Shown: positions 53,863 through 62,961, numbered from the stretch's first letter. The stretch is DNA of 64,000 nt from CBDAQV01 sp965199335 (GCA_965199335.1 CBDAQZ010000001.1:186001-250000), one strand, 5' to 3'. The notes: a model not told the origin generated them from the sequence alone. Program-made: numbers and translations.

Positions 53863-55218
53863 ATGAGTGTTAAGAAGAAATTAAAGCAGACGCTCTACTG
53901 CTGTACTTGCCTTTCTCTTATTTCAAACGTGGCGCATGCCGCCGGGTTTCAGCTGAACGAGCAGAGCGCTGCCTCCGTCGGCATGGCGCTTGCCGGTACG
54001 GGCGTGGAGCCTGACGCTTCGGTGCAGTTCGCCAATCCGGCCGGCATCGCCGCGCTTTCGGGGGTCAATCTGCTGGGCGGCGGCAATTTGTACGTCACCA
54101 GCGTGAATTTCGACAACAAGGGCTCGAAGTCGGCGGTCGGCTCACCGATCACGGGCAACGCTTCGGCTGACTCCAATGCTATCAGCGGCTACGGATACGC
54201 CACCTATCAGATCAACGACACCGTCACGGCGGGCCTCGCCTTCTACTCTCCGTTCGGTCTTGCGACACGCTACGGCGACAATTCGTCGGTGCGCTATTTC
54301 GCGGAAGATTCGTTCGTGGAGGCGATCGAAATCAATCCTAACATCGCCGTCCGCCTGAACGACGAACTGTCGATCGGCGCCGGTCCGGCGATCCGCTATA
54401 CCTACGGCAAGTTCTCGAACGGCATCGATACCGGTTCGATCGGCACGGGCGCGGGCATTGCCGCCGGCCTGTCGCCTGCCGCCGCCGCCGCCCTGGGCGG
54501 ACCGGGCGCGAACGATTCGCGGTTCAGCGCATCCGGCGATGGCTGGGACGTAGGCTACAAGGCCGGCATCCTCTTCCAGCCGGACAAGGAAACCCAGATC
54601 GGCCTTGCCTATCATTCCGCCATGGAAAGCACGATCAGCGGCACGTCCACGGTCGATACGTCAGGCGCGCAGAGCCCGCTTGCCGCCGCCGCCGCCGGCC
54701 GACTGGGAGCGTTGGCTTCCGGGGTAAAGGCCAAGGTCGATTATCCCGATTCGGTAACCCTCAGCGGGTCGCGTCAGGTCACATCGGACCTGCGGCTGGC
54801 CGCCGACGTGTCGTGGACGAACTGGAGTCGCTTCAAAGAGCTGAACATCCAGTTCGCCGATGGCGCGCCGACCGCAAGCGAAGTCGAAAACTTCACCGAC
54901 AGCTACCGCTTTGCCCTGGGCGCGGAATACAATCTGATGCCCAACCTGAAACTGCGCGGCGGTGCGGCCTATGAAACCAGCCCGGTGGGTGGGGATGCGG
55001 CCCGTACGCCCCGCGATCCGGATAGCGATCGCTTCTGGATTTCCGGCGGTGTCGGGTACGAGTTCATGAAGAACACGACCTTCGACTTCGGCTATTCGCA
55101 CTTGTTCGCGATCGACGGCGGCACCTTCCGTTCCAGCACGACGGCAGGAACGTTGATCGGCGATTACGAGAACGACAGCGCCGACATCCTGAGTGTCGAC
55201 GTAGCGTACAAGTTCTAG
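53863..55218 (+). CDS. OmpP1/FadL-family outer membrane transport protein
   Basis: A 451-residue outer-membrane beta-barrel with a signal peptide (about residues 8-27, AHA|AGFQL). The mature start AGFQLNEQSAASVGMALAG is the FadL N-terminal hatch, followed by SVQFANPAGIAALSGVNLLG, and the chain ends in an aromatic-terminated strand, DILSVDVAYKF. Members import long-chain fatty acids or aromatic hydrocarbons. The substrate is not evident. A strong hairpin follows the stop. Confidence 0.92.
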   Translation: MSVKKKLKQTLYCCTCLSLISNVAHAAGFQLNEQSAASVGMALAGTGVEPDASVQFANPAGIAALSGVNLLGGGNLYVTSVNFDNKGSKSAVGSPITGNASADSNAISGYGYATYQINDTVTAGLAFYSPFGLATRYGDNSSVRYFAEDSFVEAIEINPNIAVRLNDELSIGAGPAIRYTYGKFSNGIDTGSIGTGAGIAAGLSPAAAAALGGPGANDSRFSASGDGWDVGYKAGILFQPDKETQIGLAYHSAMESTISGTSTVDTSGAQSPLAAAAAGRLGALASGVKAKVDYPDSVTLSGSRQVTSDLRLAADVSWTNWSRFKELNIQFADGAPTASEVENFTDSYRFALGAEYNLMPNLKLRGGAAYETSPVGGDAARTPRDPDSDRFWISGGVGYEFMKNTTFDFGYSHLFAIDGGTFRSSTTAGTLIGDYENDSADILSVDVAYKF

Positions 55219-55229
55219 CAAACGCGCCT

Positions 55230-55258
55230 GTGTCCGGCCGCAATTATCGGCCGGACAC
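55230..55258 (+). terminator. Perfect 11-bp hairpin after the FadL-type gene
   Basis: GTGTCCGGCCG (55230-55240) and CGGCCGGACAC (55248-55258) are exact reverse complements around a 7-base loop, 11 bases after the stop codon. There is no U tract, as for I-shaped terminators. It separates the porin from the metal-transport genes. Confidence 0.65.
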
Positions 55259-55310
55259 ACCGTGCGCACATTGAATCGCGCACTATTAGGCTATACGGTC
55301 CGCCGCGTAT

Positions 55311-55323
55311 GTTATCGCGTAAC
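55311..55323. promoter_or_regulatory. Candidate Zur operator for the metal ABC genes
   Basis: GTTATCGCGTAAC is an imperfect palindrome (GTTAT-N3-GTAAC) close to the alphaproteobacterial Zur site GTTAT-N3-ATAAC. It ends 12 bases before the microprotein start and lies near the expected promoter. It supports zinc-responsive control of the downstream transporter. Confidence 0.5.
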
Positions 55324-55335
55324 GGAGCCGCAGCA

Positions 55336-55443
55336 ATGCGTGAAAGTCCCAGCCTTCTGTCCATAAGCGCATTCACCCGCGTGCTGATCTGCCTGCCGCT
55401 CGTGGCCCTGTTGTGGCTGGCGGTGGTGGTGGTCGGGCGATGA
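55336..55443 (+). CDS. 35-residue membrane microprotein ahead of the metal ABC transporter
   Basis: ATG at 55336 with GGAG 8 bases upstream, and its stop overlaps the ATPase start (ATGA). The product has a charged N-terminus, then one helix VLICLPLVALLWLAVVVV. Good ribosome site, coupling and position right behind the Zur-like site argue that it is translated. It could be a small transporter subunit or a coupling peptide. I do not recognise it as a named family. Confidence 0.6.
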   Translation: MRESPSLLSISAFTRVLICLPLVALLWLAVVVVGR

Positions 55444-56156
55444 GCGGCGCTATCACCCTCGACAAGCTCGATGCCGGATATGGCCGCGATTCGGTCCTGC
55501 GCGGTGTCAGTGGCAGCTTTGCGCTGGGAACCGCCACGGCGGTGATCGGTCCCAACGGCGCCGGCAAAAGCACTCTGCTCAAAACCATTGCCGGCCTGTT
55601 GAAGCCCCAGCATGGGCGCATCGTATTCGAAGGCTGCAAGGCCGCCGATGTCGCCTATCTGCCGCAACGTACCGATATCGAACGCTCATTTCCGCTCAGC
55701 GCCCAGGATCTGGTGATGCTGGGCAGCTGGCGTGAAACCGGCGCTTTCGGCCCCGCAAGCGATGCCGCGCGCATGGCCTGCACCGCGGCGCTCGACCGCG
55801 TCGGTCTTTCGACGGTACGCGACCGGCCCGTCGGCGGCCTTTCCTATGGCCAGTTGCAACGTGCCTTGTTCGCGCGGATTATCGTGCAGGATGCGGCGAT
55901 CATCCTGCTGGACGAGCCGTTCGCCGCGATGGACACGGCAACGACCGCCGGCCTGCTGGAACTGATCGCCTCATGGCGAAGGGACGGCAAGACCATCATC
56001 GCCGCGCTGCACGACATGGGGCAGGTGCGGGATTATTTCCCCGACGCGCTTCTGATCGATCGCTGCGTGATGGCCTGGGGCCCGGCCGAGCAGGCACTGG
56101 CGCAGCACGTCCACACCGGCGTTGATTGCGGCGGCCATGAAGGCGATCGTCGCTGA
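55440..56156 (+). CDS. Zinc/manganese-type ABC transporter ATPase (ZnuC-like)
   Basis: A 238-residue ATPase. Walker A IGPNGAGKSTLLK (about 30-42), signature LSYGQLQRALFAR (about 136-148, LSYGQ for LSGGQ) and Walker B AIILLDEPFAAMD are visible; the switch His is in AALHDMGQV. Start ATG at 55440 by overlap with the microprotein stop; the next gene overlaps by one base (TGATG). It resembles the MntA/ZnuC group. No periplasmic binding protein is encoded next to it. Zinc is favoured by the Zur-like site. Confidence 0.88.
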   Translation: MSGAITLDKLDAGYGRDSVLRGVSGSFALGTATAVIGPNGAGKSTLLKTIAGLLKPQHGRIVFEGCKAADVAYLPQRTDIERSFPLSAQDLVMLGSWRETGAFGPASDAARMACTAALDRVGLSTVRDRPVGGLSYGQLQRALFARIIVQDAAIILLDEPFAAMDTATTAGLLELIASWRRDGKTIIAALHDMGQVRDYFPDALLIDRCVMAWGPAEQALAQHVHTGVDCGGHEGDRR

Positions 56157-57022
56157 TGCATTTTATCTCAGACCTTTATCGCCCGTTTCTCGAATTTGCG
56201 TTCATGCGCCGTGCCCTGGTCGCCTGCCTTGCGCTTGCCATCGGATCGGGTCCGATCGGCACGATCCTGGTCGTGCGCCGGATGAGCCTGATGGGCGATG
56301 CGCTCTCGCATGCCATTTTGCCAGGGGCCGCCATCGGCTTCCTGATCGGCGGGCTATCGCTACCGGCGATGAGCCTGGGCGGTTTGTTCGCCGGTATCGC
56401 GGTCGCCTTGCTGGCCGGCCTCGTCGCGCGTATTTCCAATTTGCGCGAGGACGCAAGTTTCGCCGCTATCTATTTGATCTCGCTTGCTGGGGGTGTGCTG
56501 ATCATTTCGTCTCGGGGCAGCAATGTCGATCTTCTGCATGTCCTGTTCGGAACCATCCTCGCGGTCGATAATACGTCCTTGTACATGGTGTCCGCCATAG
56601 CCAGCGTCAGCCTGCTGACCCTTGCCTGGATCTACCGGCCCTTGCTGGCCGAATGCTTCGATCCCGGGTTCCTGCGCATGGTCGAGGGACGGGGCGGTCT
56701 ATATCACACGCTGTTCATGGTGCTGGTGGTGCTGAACCTGGTGGCCGGTTTCCAGGCGCTGGGGACCTTGATGGCGATCGGCCTGATGATGCTGCCCGCC
56801 GCCGCCGCGCGGTTCTGGGTACAGCGTATCTGGTCGCTGTCGCTGGTCAGCATGGCCATTGCACTGGTCGCGGGCTATGCGGGGCTTACGGCTTCCTTCT
56901 ACCTCAACCTGCCGTCGGGCCCCTCGATCATCCTCGCCGCCGGGCTGCTATACGTGATTTCGATCCTGTTCGGAACGCATGACGGCGTATTTAAACGTCG
57001 CATTCCCGCACAGGGGTTTTGA
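56156..57022 (+). CDS. Zinc/manganese-type ABC transporter permease (ZnuB/ABC-3 family)
   Basis: A 288-residue permease with eight to nine helices of the ABC-3 family. The first helices carry GTILVVRRMSLMGDALSHAILPG, including the conserved LMGDALSHAVLPG-type motif (split here at residue 40-55), and GTLMAIGLMMLPAAAARFW is the second hallmark. It forms the membrane channel with the overlapping ATPase. Both genes lack the solute-binding subunit in this window, so uptake would need one elsewhere. Confidence 0.9.
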   Translation: MHFISDLYRPFLEFAFMRRALVACLALAIGSGPIGTILVVRRMSLMGDALSHAILPGAAIGFLIGGLSLPAMSLGGLFAGIAVALLAGLVARISNLREDASFAAIYLISLAGGVLIISSRGSNVDLLHVLFGTILAVDNTSLYMVSAIASVSLLTLAWIYRPLLAECFDPGFLRMVEGRGGLYHTLFMVLVVLNLVAGFQALGTLMAIGLMMLPAAAARFWVQRIWSLSLVSMAIALVAGYAGLTASFYLNLPSGPSIILAAGLLYVISILFGTHDGVFKRRIPAQGF

Positions 57023-57053
57023 CACGGCGTGGAATCTGGGTTTTGTTAAGATC

Positions 57054-58274
57054 GTGAAAGCACATATCGATTTCGAGACGCGCTACAATGCGCGCAACTA
57101 CAGCCCCCTGCCGGTCGTCCTATCCCGCGGCGAGGGTGTCTTCGTCTGGGATATGGAGGGCAAGCGCTACCTCGACATGATGAGCGCCTATTCGGCGGTC
57201 AGCTTCGGGCACTCGCATCCCCGCCTGGTGAAGGCGCTGACCGAGCAGGCGAAAAAGCTGGCGATCGTGTCGCGCGCCTTCCACGCCGAGCCGCTCGGCC
57301 CGTTCCTCGCCAAGCTGTGCGAAGTGTCGGGCATGGACCGTGCGCTGCCGATGAACACGGGTGCCGAGGCGGTCGAGACCGCGATCAAGGCCTCGCGCCG
57401 CTGGGGCTACCGCGTCAAGGGGATCGAGAAGAACAAGGCCGAGATCGTGGTTGCGGCCGGCAATTTCCATGGTCGCACCACGACGATCATCAGCATGTCC
57501 TCCAACGAGGAATACAAGGAAGATTTCGGCCCGTTCACGCCCGGTTTCCACATCGTGCCCTTCGGTGATGCGGAGGCGATCGAAGCGGCGATCACGCCCC
57601 ATACATGTGCCGTATTGGTGGAGCCGATCCAGGGCGAGGCGGGGATCGTGATCCCGCCGGAGGGATACCTGCGCGACCTGCGCCGCATCTGCGACCGCAA
57701 CAACGTGCTGCTGCTCCTCGACGAAATCCAGTCGGGTTTTGCCCGTACCGGCCGCACCTTCGCGTTCGAACACGAAGGCATCAAGCCGGATGGCCTGATC
57801 GTGGGCAAGGCGCTCGGCGGCGGCCTCATTCCAGTGTCTGCGTTTCTTGCCCGTTCCGAAGTCATGGACGTCTTCATGCCCGGCACGCACGGTTCGACGT
57901 TCGGCGGCAATCCCCTGGCCGCGGCGGTCGGGCTGGAGGCGCTGACGGTAATCGAGGAAGAACATCTTTGCCAGCGCAGCGCGGAGAACGGTGCTTACCT
58001 GCTGGACCGGCTGCGTGGATTGAATTCGCCGATCATCACCGGTGTGCGTGGACGAGGGCTATGGATCGGAATCGACATCGACCCTGCCTTCGTCAAGGCG
58101 CGAAAGGTTGCGGAGACACTGATGCATCGCGGCCTTCTGGCCCGCGAGACCCATGACACGGTGCTGCGCATCGCGCCGCCGTTGGTCATCGAAAAGCCCG
58201 AGCTCGATTGGGCAGTTGAAACCCTCGCCGACGTTCTCGGCGATGTTGTGAAAGGATCCTCGCCAAGTGCCTGA
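57054..58274 (+). CDS. rocD: Ornithine--oxo-acid aminotransferase
   Basis: A PLP enzyme of about 406 residues that converts ornithine to glutamate semialdehyde. The PLP-lysine is in GLIVGKALGGGLIPVSAF, preceded by LLLLDEIQSGFARTG, and FHGRTTTIISMSSNEEY and GSTFGGNPLAAAVG are typical. I start at a GTG at 57054 (KAHIDFETRYNARNYSPLPV); longer frames would overlap the permease. The next gene overlaps by 8 bases, forming an arginine/ornithine catabolic pair. Confidence 0.94.
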   Translation: MKAHIDFETRYNARNYSPLPVVLSRGEGVFVWDMEGKRYLDMMSAYSAVSFGHSHPRLVKALTEQAKKLAIVSRAFHAEPLGPFLAKLCEVSGMDRALPMNTGAEAVETAIKASRRWGYRVKGIEKNKAEIVVAAGNFHGRTTTIISMSSNEEYKEDFGPFTPGFHIVPFGDAEAIEAAITPHTCAVLVEPIQGEAGIVIPPEGYLRDLRRICDRNNVLLLLDEIQSGFARTGRTFAFEHEGIKPDGLIVGKALGGGLIPVSAFLARSEVMDVFMPGTHGSTFGGNPLAAAVGLEALTVIEEEHLCQRSAENGAYLLDRLRGLNSPIITGVRGRGLWIGIDIDPAFVKARKVAETLMHRGLLARETHDTVLRIAPPLVIEKPELDWAVETLADVLGDVVKGSSPSA

Positions 58275-59154
58275 GTTGAATACCGCCTGCGCTATTCCGG
58301 TCCGTACCGCCCCGCACATCCTGATGTGCAAGCCGCAGCACTTCCAGGTCACTTACGCAATCAACCCCTGGATGCATCCCGATCAGTGGGCGGAAAACAG
58401 CGAGGCGCTGACGCTTGAATCGAGCGAGGGCTGGGATGCACTGGTCGACAAATTGCGCGAGCTGGGCGCGCGTATCGAATTGGTGCCGCCACAACGTGGT
58501 TGGCCCGATCTGGTATTTACCGCCAATGCGGCGGTCGTGATGGATCGCAAGGCGCTTGTCGCCCGCTTCCGCCACCCCGAACGCCAGGGGGAAGAGCCGC
58601 ATTACCTTCGCGCCTTCGAAATCCTGCGCGAGCGCGGCGAACTCGACGTGGTGGAGATGACGCCCGAAGGCGTAATCCTGGAAGGCGCAGGCGATTGCGT
58701 ATGGGACGAGCGGCGCAGGTTGTTCTGGGTCGGCTATGGCCAGAGAAGCGACCAGTCCGCGGCGAAAATCGTCGCCTCCTTCTTCGGGCTTGAAGCCGTC
58801 GGCCTCGAACTGGTCAACCCGCGCTACTACCACATGGATACGGCCATGGTGCCTCTGACCGGTGGCGAGGTGATGTATTATCCCGGCGCCTTCTCCGCGG
58901 AAGGGCAGGGAATAATCCGCGAACGCTTCGGCGCCGACAATCTGATCTCGGTCCCGACGGGCGATGCAGAGCGTCTGGGTGTCAACGCCGTCAATATCGG
59001 CCGCAACATCGTGCTGGCGCGTGCCAGCGACACGTTCAAGGGCATGCTGGAGGAGCGGGGGTATACGCTGCACCAGCTGCCGATCGGCAGCTATGCGATG
59101 AGCGGCGGCTCCGCTTTCTGCCTTACGCTGCGGCTGGACCGGGTTTCACGCTGA
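58267..59154 (+). CDS. Amidinotransferase-fold hydrolase (dimethylarginine dimethylaminohydrolase/arginine-deiminase-like)
   Basis: A 295-residue protein of the guanidino-group-modifying superfamily. The fold is shown by WPDLVFTANAAVVMD, EGAGDCVWDERR, YYHMDTAMVPLTGG (active-site His) and the nucleophilic cysteine in SYAMSGGSAFCLTL near the C-terminus. It may convert arginine to citrulline or to ornithine and urea-type products, or act on methylarginine. GTG start at 58267 with AAGGA upstream, overlapping rocD by 8 bases. The coupling implies that its product or substrate feeds RocD. Its end overlaps the next gene by 32 bases. Confidence 0.85.
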   Translation: MPELNTACAIPVRTAPHILMCKPQHFQVTYAINPWMHPDQWAENSEALTLESSEGWDALVDKLRELGARIELVPPQRGWPDLVFTANAAVVMDRKALVARFRHPERQGEEPHYLRAFEILRERGELDVVEMTPEGVILEGAGDCVWDERRRLFWVGYGQRSDQSAAKIVASFFGLEAVGLELVNPRYYHMDTAMVPLTGGEVMYYPGAFSAEGQGIIRERFGADNLISVPTGDAERLGVNAVNIGRNIVLARASDTFKGMLEERGYTLHQLPIGSYAMSGGSAFCLTLRLDRVSR

Positions 59155-59551
59155 ACTCGGGCTGAGATACATTCAGAGCAGTAATCGCGGACGTCAGGTC
59201 GCCGACGGTACGGATCTGTTTCGGAAACGCCATGATCGGTCCTGTGCAGGCAAAGATCAGGGCCGCTGCGGCACAGACGATGGCAAACGGGTTGCAGCCG
59301 TGAATGGCATAGCACTGTGCGGGAAAGGCAATCAGCGCCAGCGACAGGCCGAACTGCAAGGGATCGATTTTCAACCCTGGAAGGCGCAGGCCCGTTTCGC
59401 GTTGCAGGTAGGTTTTCCAGCGATACTGGCTGAAGTGCGAAATGAATATGCCTAGTTCTGTCCCGGGGACGACGACAGTATGCGACTGCCGTTTTTCAAT
59501 CGCCTGCTTCAGGTCGGCGAATATCTTTGTGCTGGCAGGATTTTCGTCCAT
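59123..59551 (-). CDS. Small membrane protein, function unknown
   Basis: A 142-residue protein with an N-terminal soluble part (TVVVPGTELGIFISHFSQYR) and two hydrophobic segments (about residues 67-83 and 90-109). The C-terminus is Pro/Ala-rich. It overlaps the convergent amidinotransferase-fold gene by 32 bases. No family recognised. Upstream (59552-59615) is short and empty. Confidence 0.5.
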   Translation of the reverse strand: MDENPASTKIFADLKQAIEKRQSHTVVVPGTELGIFISHFSQYRWKTYLQRETGLRLPGLKIDPLQFGLSLALIAFPAQCYAIHGCNPFAIVCAAAALIFACTGPIMAFPKQIRTVGDLTSAITALNVSQPEFSVKPGPAAA

Positions 59552-59615
59552 TGACCGATCATATCACGGTCTGGCCGAATCGGGAAGATGAGTGAAATGC
59601 TCCGCCACCATCAGG

Positions 59616-60497
59616 CTAATTTTTCTGCATCCTTGCGGTCTGTTGTCCGGCGATAAAGGAAGTCACATCGTCGACGATTGCCGACGAGCCATGAAAGAGG
59701 GGGGAGAACGGCAGCAATATTCCGATATGCCCGGTTTCGGGATATGTGATCGTGTCGACCCTGCCGCCTTTTTCCTTGAGCTTGCCCGCAAGAGCGCTGG
59801 TATTGCGCGGATCGACGACATCGTCGTGATCGCTGGTCAGCAACAGGATGGGCGGCGTTTGCCGCGATGCGAAGGCAACCGGTTGCGTTTTTGCGACCGG
59901 CATCGCGTCCTGGAAGATCGGGGCATAGCTTGCCCCGGTCTGCGGCAGGAAATCATATAGTCCCGATATGCCGATAACGCCGGCCAGATCTGCCGGTGCC
60001 ATCCCGGCGTGAGCAAGGTATTCTGGATCGAGAGCCAGCATCAGCGCGATATATGCACCCGCCGAATGTCCCATCAGAAAAATATGATTCGGATTGCCGC
60101 CGTAAGAGGCTGCATTCTGCCTGACCCATGCCACGGCATCCGCGCCATCGTACAGAAATTCCGGGAACGTGACCTCGGGATAAAGCCGGTAATCGGCGAT
60201 TACGACCAGGACCCCCTTTGCCGCCAGAGTTCGTCCGATGAAATCGTAATCCATCTTGTCGCCACTACGCCAAAGTCCGCCGTGGAAAAAGACAATGACC
60301 GGCCTGCCTGTCGCGGGTGCGCTCGTGGAAAAAACGTCGAGTATTCTTTGCTTACCCTCACCGTAGGGCAGATTGCGCCGCAAAGCCGGAATGGAGGATA
60401 ACGAAGCCGGCTCCTGCTTGCTGCCGCTCGATGGCGAGGAGGGGCCGCAGCCACATATGATCAATACGGCGATCATGCTTATGCCACGCCATGCCAC
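59616..60497 (-). CDS. Lipoprotein alpha/beta hydrolase (esterase/BD-FAE-like)
   Basis: An alpha/beta hydrolase of about 293 residues. The oxyanion-hole motif HGGLWRSGDKMDY, the nucleophile elbow MGHSAGAYIALML, an acid in TSDHDDVVDPRN and catalytic His in ETGHIGILLPF are intact. The likely start is a GTG at 60497 or an ATG at 60476, giving a lipoprotein signal VLIICGCG. The longer in-frame start at 60587 would break the signal. It resembles small carboxylesterases; the ester substrate is unknown. The 60498-60762 gap holds nothing else I can name. Confidence 0.82.
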   Translation of the reverse strand: MAWRGISMIAVLIICGCGPSSPSSGSKQEPASLSSIPALRRNLPYGEGKQRILDVFSTSAPATGRPVIVFFHGGLWRSGDKMDYDFIGRTLAAKGVLVVIADYRLYPEVTFPEFLYDGADAVAWVRQNAASYGGNPNHIFLMGHSAGAYIALMLALDPEYLAHAGMAPADLAGVIGISGLYDFLPQTGASYAPIFQDAMPVAKTQPVAFASRQTPPILLLTSDHDDVVDPRNTSALAGKLKEKGGRVDTITYPETGHIGILLPFSPLFHGSSAIVDDVTSFIAGQQTARMQKN

Positions 60498-60762
60498 GCA
60501 TATCCGAATACACGGGCATATGCGACTTATGCGTAATCTAATTAATGCCAAGCCCGGATGCCATGAAAGACCGACAACCTGCTTCACACGACCGCGTTAT
60601 CGCGGGCGCTGAAAATCCGTGTTTTCCGGTAAGCCGGTATGGTTCGTAAAAAATATAAATGCTCATACGGACCTTAGGAACTTAAAGCGGCAGCATATGC
60701 ATACAAACCATGCACCTAAGACGCAATAACTGAACGATTTGTAAAAATGTCCCGAAATGAGC

Positions 60763-62484
60763 CTAGATCGGCTGAGGAGGCGACTGATGAGCCTTGAATA
60801 TAAGTCTTACCTGCGTTCCGGGCGGTCCAGTAATCGTCAGATCGCCGTCGATCTGGCGGGCAAATGCTTTCGTAAGCGATAATCCAAGCCCGGCAAAAGG
60901 CTTTTCGGCACGAAATATGCCGTCTTCCGCAGATGAAGTGGCCGACTCGATGCCGACACCGTTATCCTCGACCGAGAAACAGGCAAGGCCGTTGTCCATC
61001 GCCTTCAGCATGACATGAATCTGCCCGGGCTGATTTTCCGGAAATGCATGACGCAAGGCGTTCGAGATCGTTTCGGTCATGAAAAGCGCCAGGGGAATCG
61101 CGCGATCCGACACATCCCAGACCGGATCGGCTTCCACGTTCAGCAATACACGCGCCGGCGAAATCCCATAGGCGAGCTGAAGGCTGCTGCACAGCTCGGT
61201 CACGAAGGAACCGATATTGACCGATTGAAGGTCGTCGCTTTCGTACAGATAGCGATGAACCAGCGCCAGGGCACGCATACGTGTCTGGATTTCGGTGAAG
61301 GCTTCCTGCGCCGCCGGTACGGCGACGGATTTGGATTGCAGGTTGATCAGGCTGATCACGATCTGCAGGTTGTTTTTTACGCGATGGTGGATTTCGCGCA
61401 GCATCAGTTCGCGGCGCTGGATTGCTTCCTTCAACTCGCCTTCGCGGCTCGTGATACGGTCTGCCATATCCGCGAAGGTCGTACTCAACTCCTTCAGCTC
61501 GCCGCCAGCCGATTTGGCCACGGGCCGAACCGTCAGATCCCCGCGGCTATAGGAACGTGCCGTACGGATCAGGGATGTAACGGGGGCCGATACCAGCCTG
61601 TGACTCAGGAGCCAGATGGTTGTCAGCACCACCAGTAAAAGCGCGATCGGTCCCAATATGCTGACGACGAAATTTCCCGGATCGACGTTCAGGAAGAAAC
61701 GTCGGGGTATGCCGATCAGCACGGTCAGCGCCCCGTTTTCCAATGTCATCGCCGTATAGGTGCGCGATACCGAATCCTCATGCAGGACGAAGGGCAGGGG
61801 GCTGCTGTTCATCACAGGCAGGCTTGCCAGCTTGGCACGCAGCAGGTCGGGCATGGCATTAGTGCCGGCGATCATCACATTATTATGATCCAGCAGGTAA
61901 TAGCGCGATCCGGGCGGCAATGGCATGTCGTGGAAGGAGGCGGCAAACTGATCGGAATCGATGCTCGCAACTGCCATCCCTGCATAATCGCCGTTTTCAT
62001 CGGCCCAAGGCATCGCACCCACAAGGATCTGCTTGTGGGATACCCTGCCGATCAACGACTCGCTCAGCGTAAATTGCATCGACTGCTTGGCATGGATGAA
62101 ATACTCCCGATCGGCGATATTGAGGCCGTCGGCGCTGCCTGTGCCGCATATCATAGCGCCGTCACGGTCCACGATCGCTATAGTGGAATAGATTTGAAGC
62201 CGTGCCAGAACCTTGTTCAGGGTCCGCGAGCAGGACGGATTGGCGATTTTATAGTCGTTGCTTTCCACCAGGACGCTTAGCAGCTGCTTCAGGTCGTCCA
62301 GGGTCTCTTTCTGGTAGCCCGATGCAATCAGGGCATAATTCTTGGTCGATTCATTCGCGCGTTCCATCTGATCGCGGTTGGCATTCCAGCTGATCACGAT
62401 CATGGCTATGACGATCGGCAATAGCGGAATTGTCAGCGCCAAAGTCAATCTGGAACGTATCGAGTAGAAGAAAGGTTTAATCAT
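60763..62484 (-). CDS. Membrane sensor histidine kinase, Cache + HAMP + HisKA_2
   Basis: A 573-residue kinase from the ATG at 62484; an ATG at 62526 adds 14 residues. Two transmembrane helices flank a periplasmic dCache-type sensor (about residues 40-265; it contains IADREYFIHAKQSMQF). A HAMP follows, then the HisKA_2 dimer helix with phospho-acceptor His in REIHHRVKNNLQIV (about residue 360). The ATPase shows ETISNALRHAFP and SVEDNGVGIESATS. It diverges from a single-domain receiver 32 bases away, its likely partner. Signal is probably a small ligand such as an amine or acid. Confidence 0.9.
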   Translation of the reverse strand: MIKPFFYSIRSRLTLALTIPLLPIVIAMIVISWNANRDQMERANESTKNYALIASGYQKETLDDLKQLLSVLVESNDYKIANPSCSRTLNKVLARLQIYSTIAIVDRDGAMICGTGSADGLNIADREYFIHAKQSMQFTLSESLIGRVSHKQILVGAMPWADENGDYAGMAVASIDSDQFAASFHDMPLPPGSRYYLLDHNNVMIAGTNAMPDLLRAKLASLPVMNSSPLPFVLHEDSVSRTYTAMTLENGALTVLIGIPRRFFLNVDPGNFVVSILGPIALLLVVLTTIWLLSHRLVSAPVTSLIRTARSYSRGDLTVRPVAKSAGGELKELSTTFADMADRITSREGELKEAIQRRELMLREIHHRVKNNLQIVISLINLQSKSVAVPAAQEAFTEIQTRMRALALVHRYLYESDDLQSVNIGSFVTELCSSLQLAYGISPARVLLNVEADPVWDVSDRAIPLALFMTETISNALRHAFPENQPGQIHVMLKAMDNGLACFSVEDNGVGIESATSSAEDGIFRAEKPFAGLGLSLTKAFARQIDGDLTITGPPGTQVRLIFKAHQSPPQPI

Positions 62485-62516
62485 TTGGAAACACTTGTCT
62501 ATCCGGGAAGCAGAAC

Positions 62517-62951
62517 ATGATTCCATTACGTAATTTCAATTTCGCTGGTCTGGACCAGACGGTAGGTGGAATTGGTGTAGACGCACATCGCAGCAATGTC
62601 TTGCTGATTGAGGACGAGGCCGTGATCGCACTCGATATGGCAAACGATCTTGAGAGTTGGGCATACAAGGTCATAGGCATTGCACACTCCATGAAGCAGG
62701 CACTGGAGGCGGCCGAAAAATGCCGTCCCGAACTTGCGATCGTCGACGTGAAGCTGCGTAGTGAGCATGATGGCGTTGAAATTGCCGAAGTTTTGAAATC
62801 CAGGTTTAACACTCAGATTGTTTTCCTAACGGCTCAAAGCGATCGGTCGACAAGGGAACGGATCATGCGGTTAAATCCAATGGGTTTCTTGTTCAAGCCA
62901 TACTCTTCGCATATGCTGCGTCAGCTGCTTGAAACGTACGAAGCGGAATAA
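62517..62951 (+). CDS. Stand-alone response-regulator receiver
   Basis: A 144-residue single-domain receiver. The acidic pair is in VLLIEDEAVI, the phospho-acceptor Asp in LAIVDVKLRSEHDGVE (about residue 81), the Thr in IVFLTAQSD and the Lys in FLFKPYSS. There is no output domain, so it probably relays phosphate or binds a target protein. ATG with GGAAG upstream. Divergent from the HisKA_2 kinase and convergent with the lipoprotein gene. Confidence 0.9.
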   Translation: MIPLRNFNFAGLDQTVGGIGVDAHRSNVLLIEDEAVIALDMANDLESWAYKVIGIAHSMKQALEAAEKCRPELAIVDVKLRSEHDGVEIAEVLKSRFNTQIVFLTAQSDRSTRERIMRLNPMGFLFKPYSSHMLRQLLETYEAE

Positions 62952-62961
62952 AGGCAGCGCC

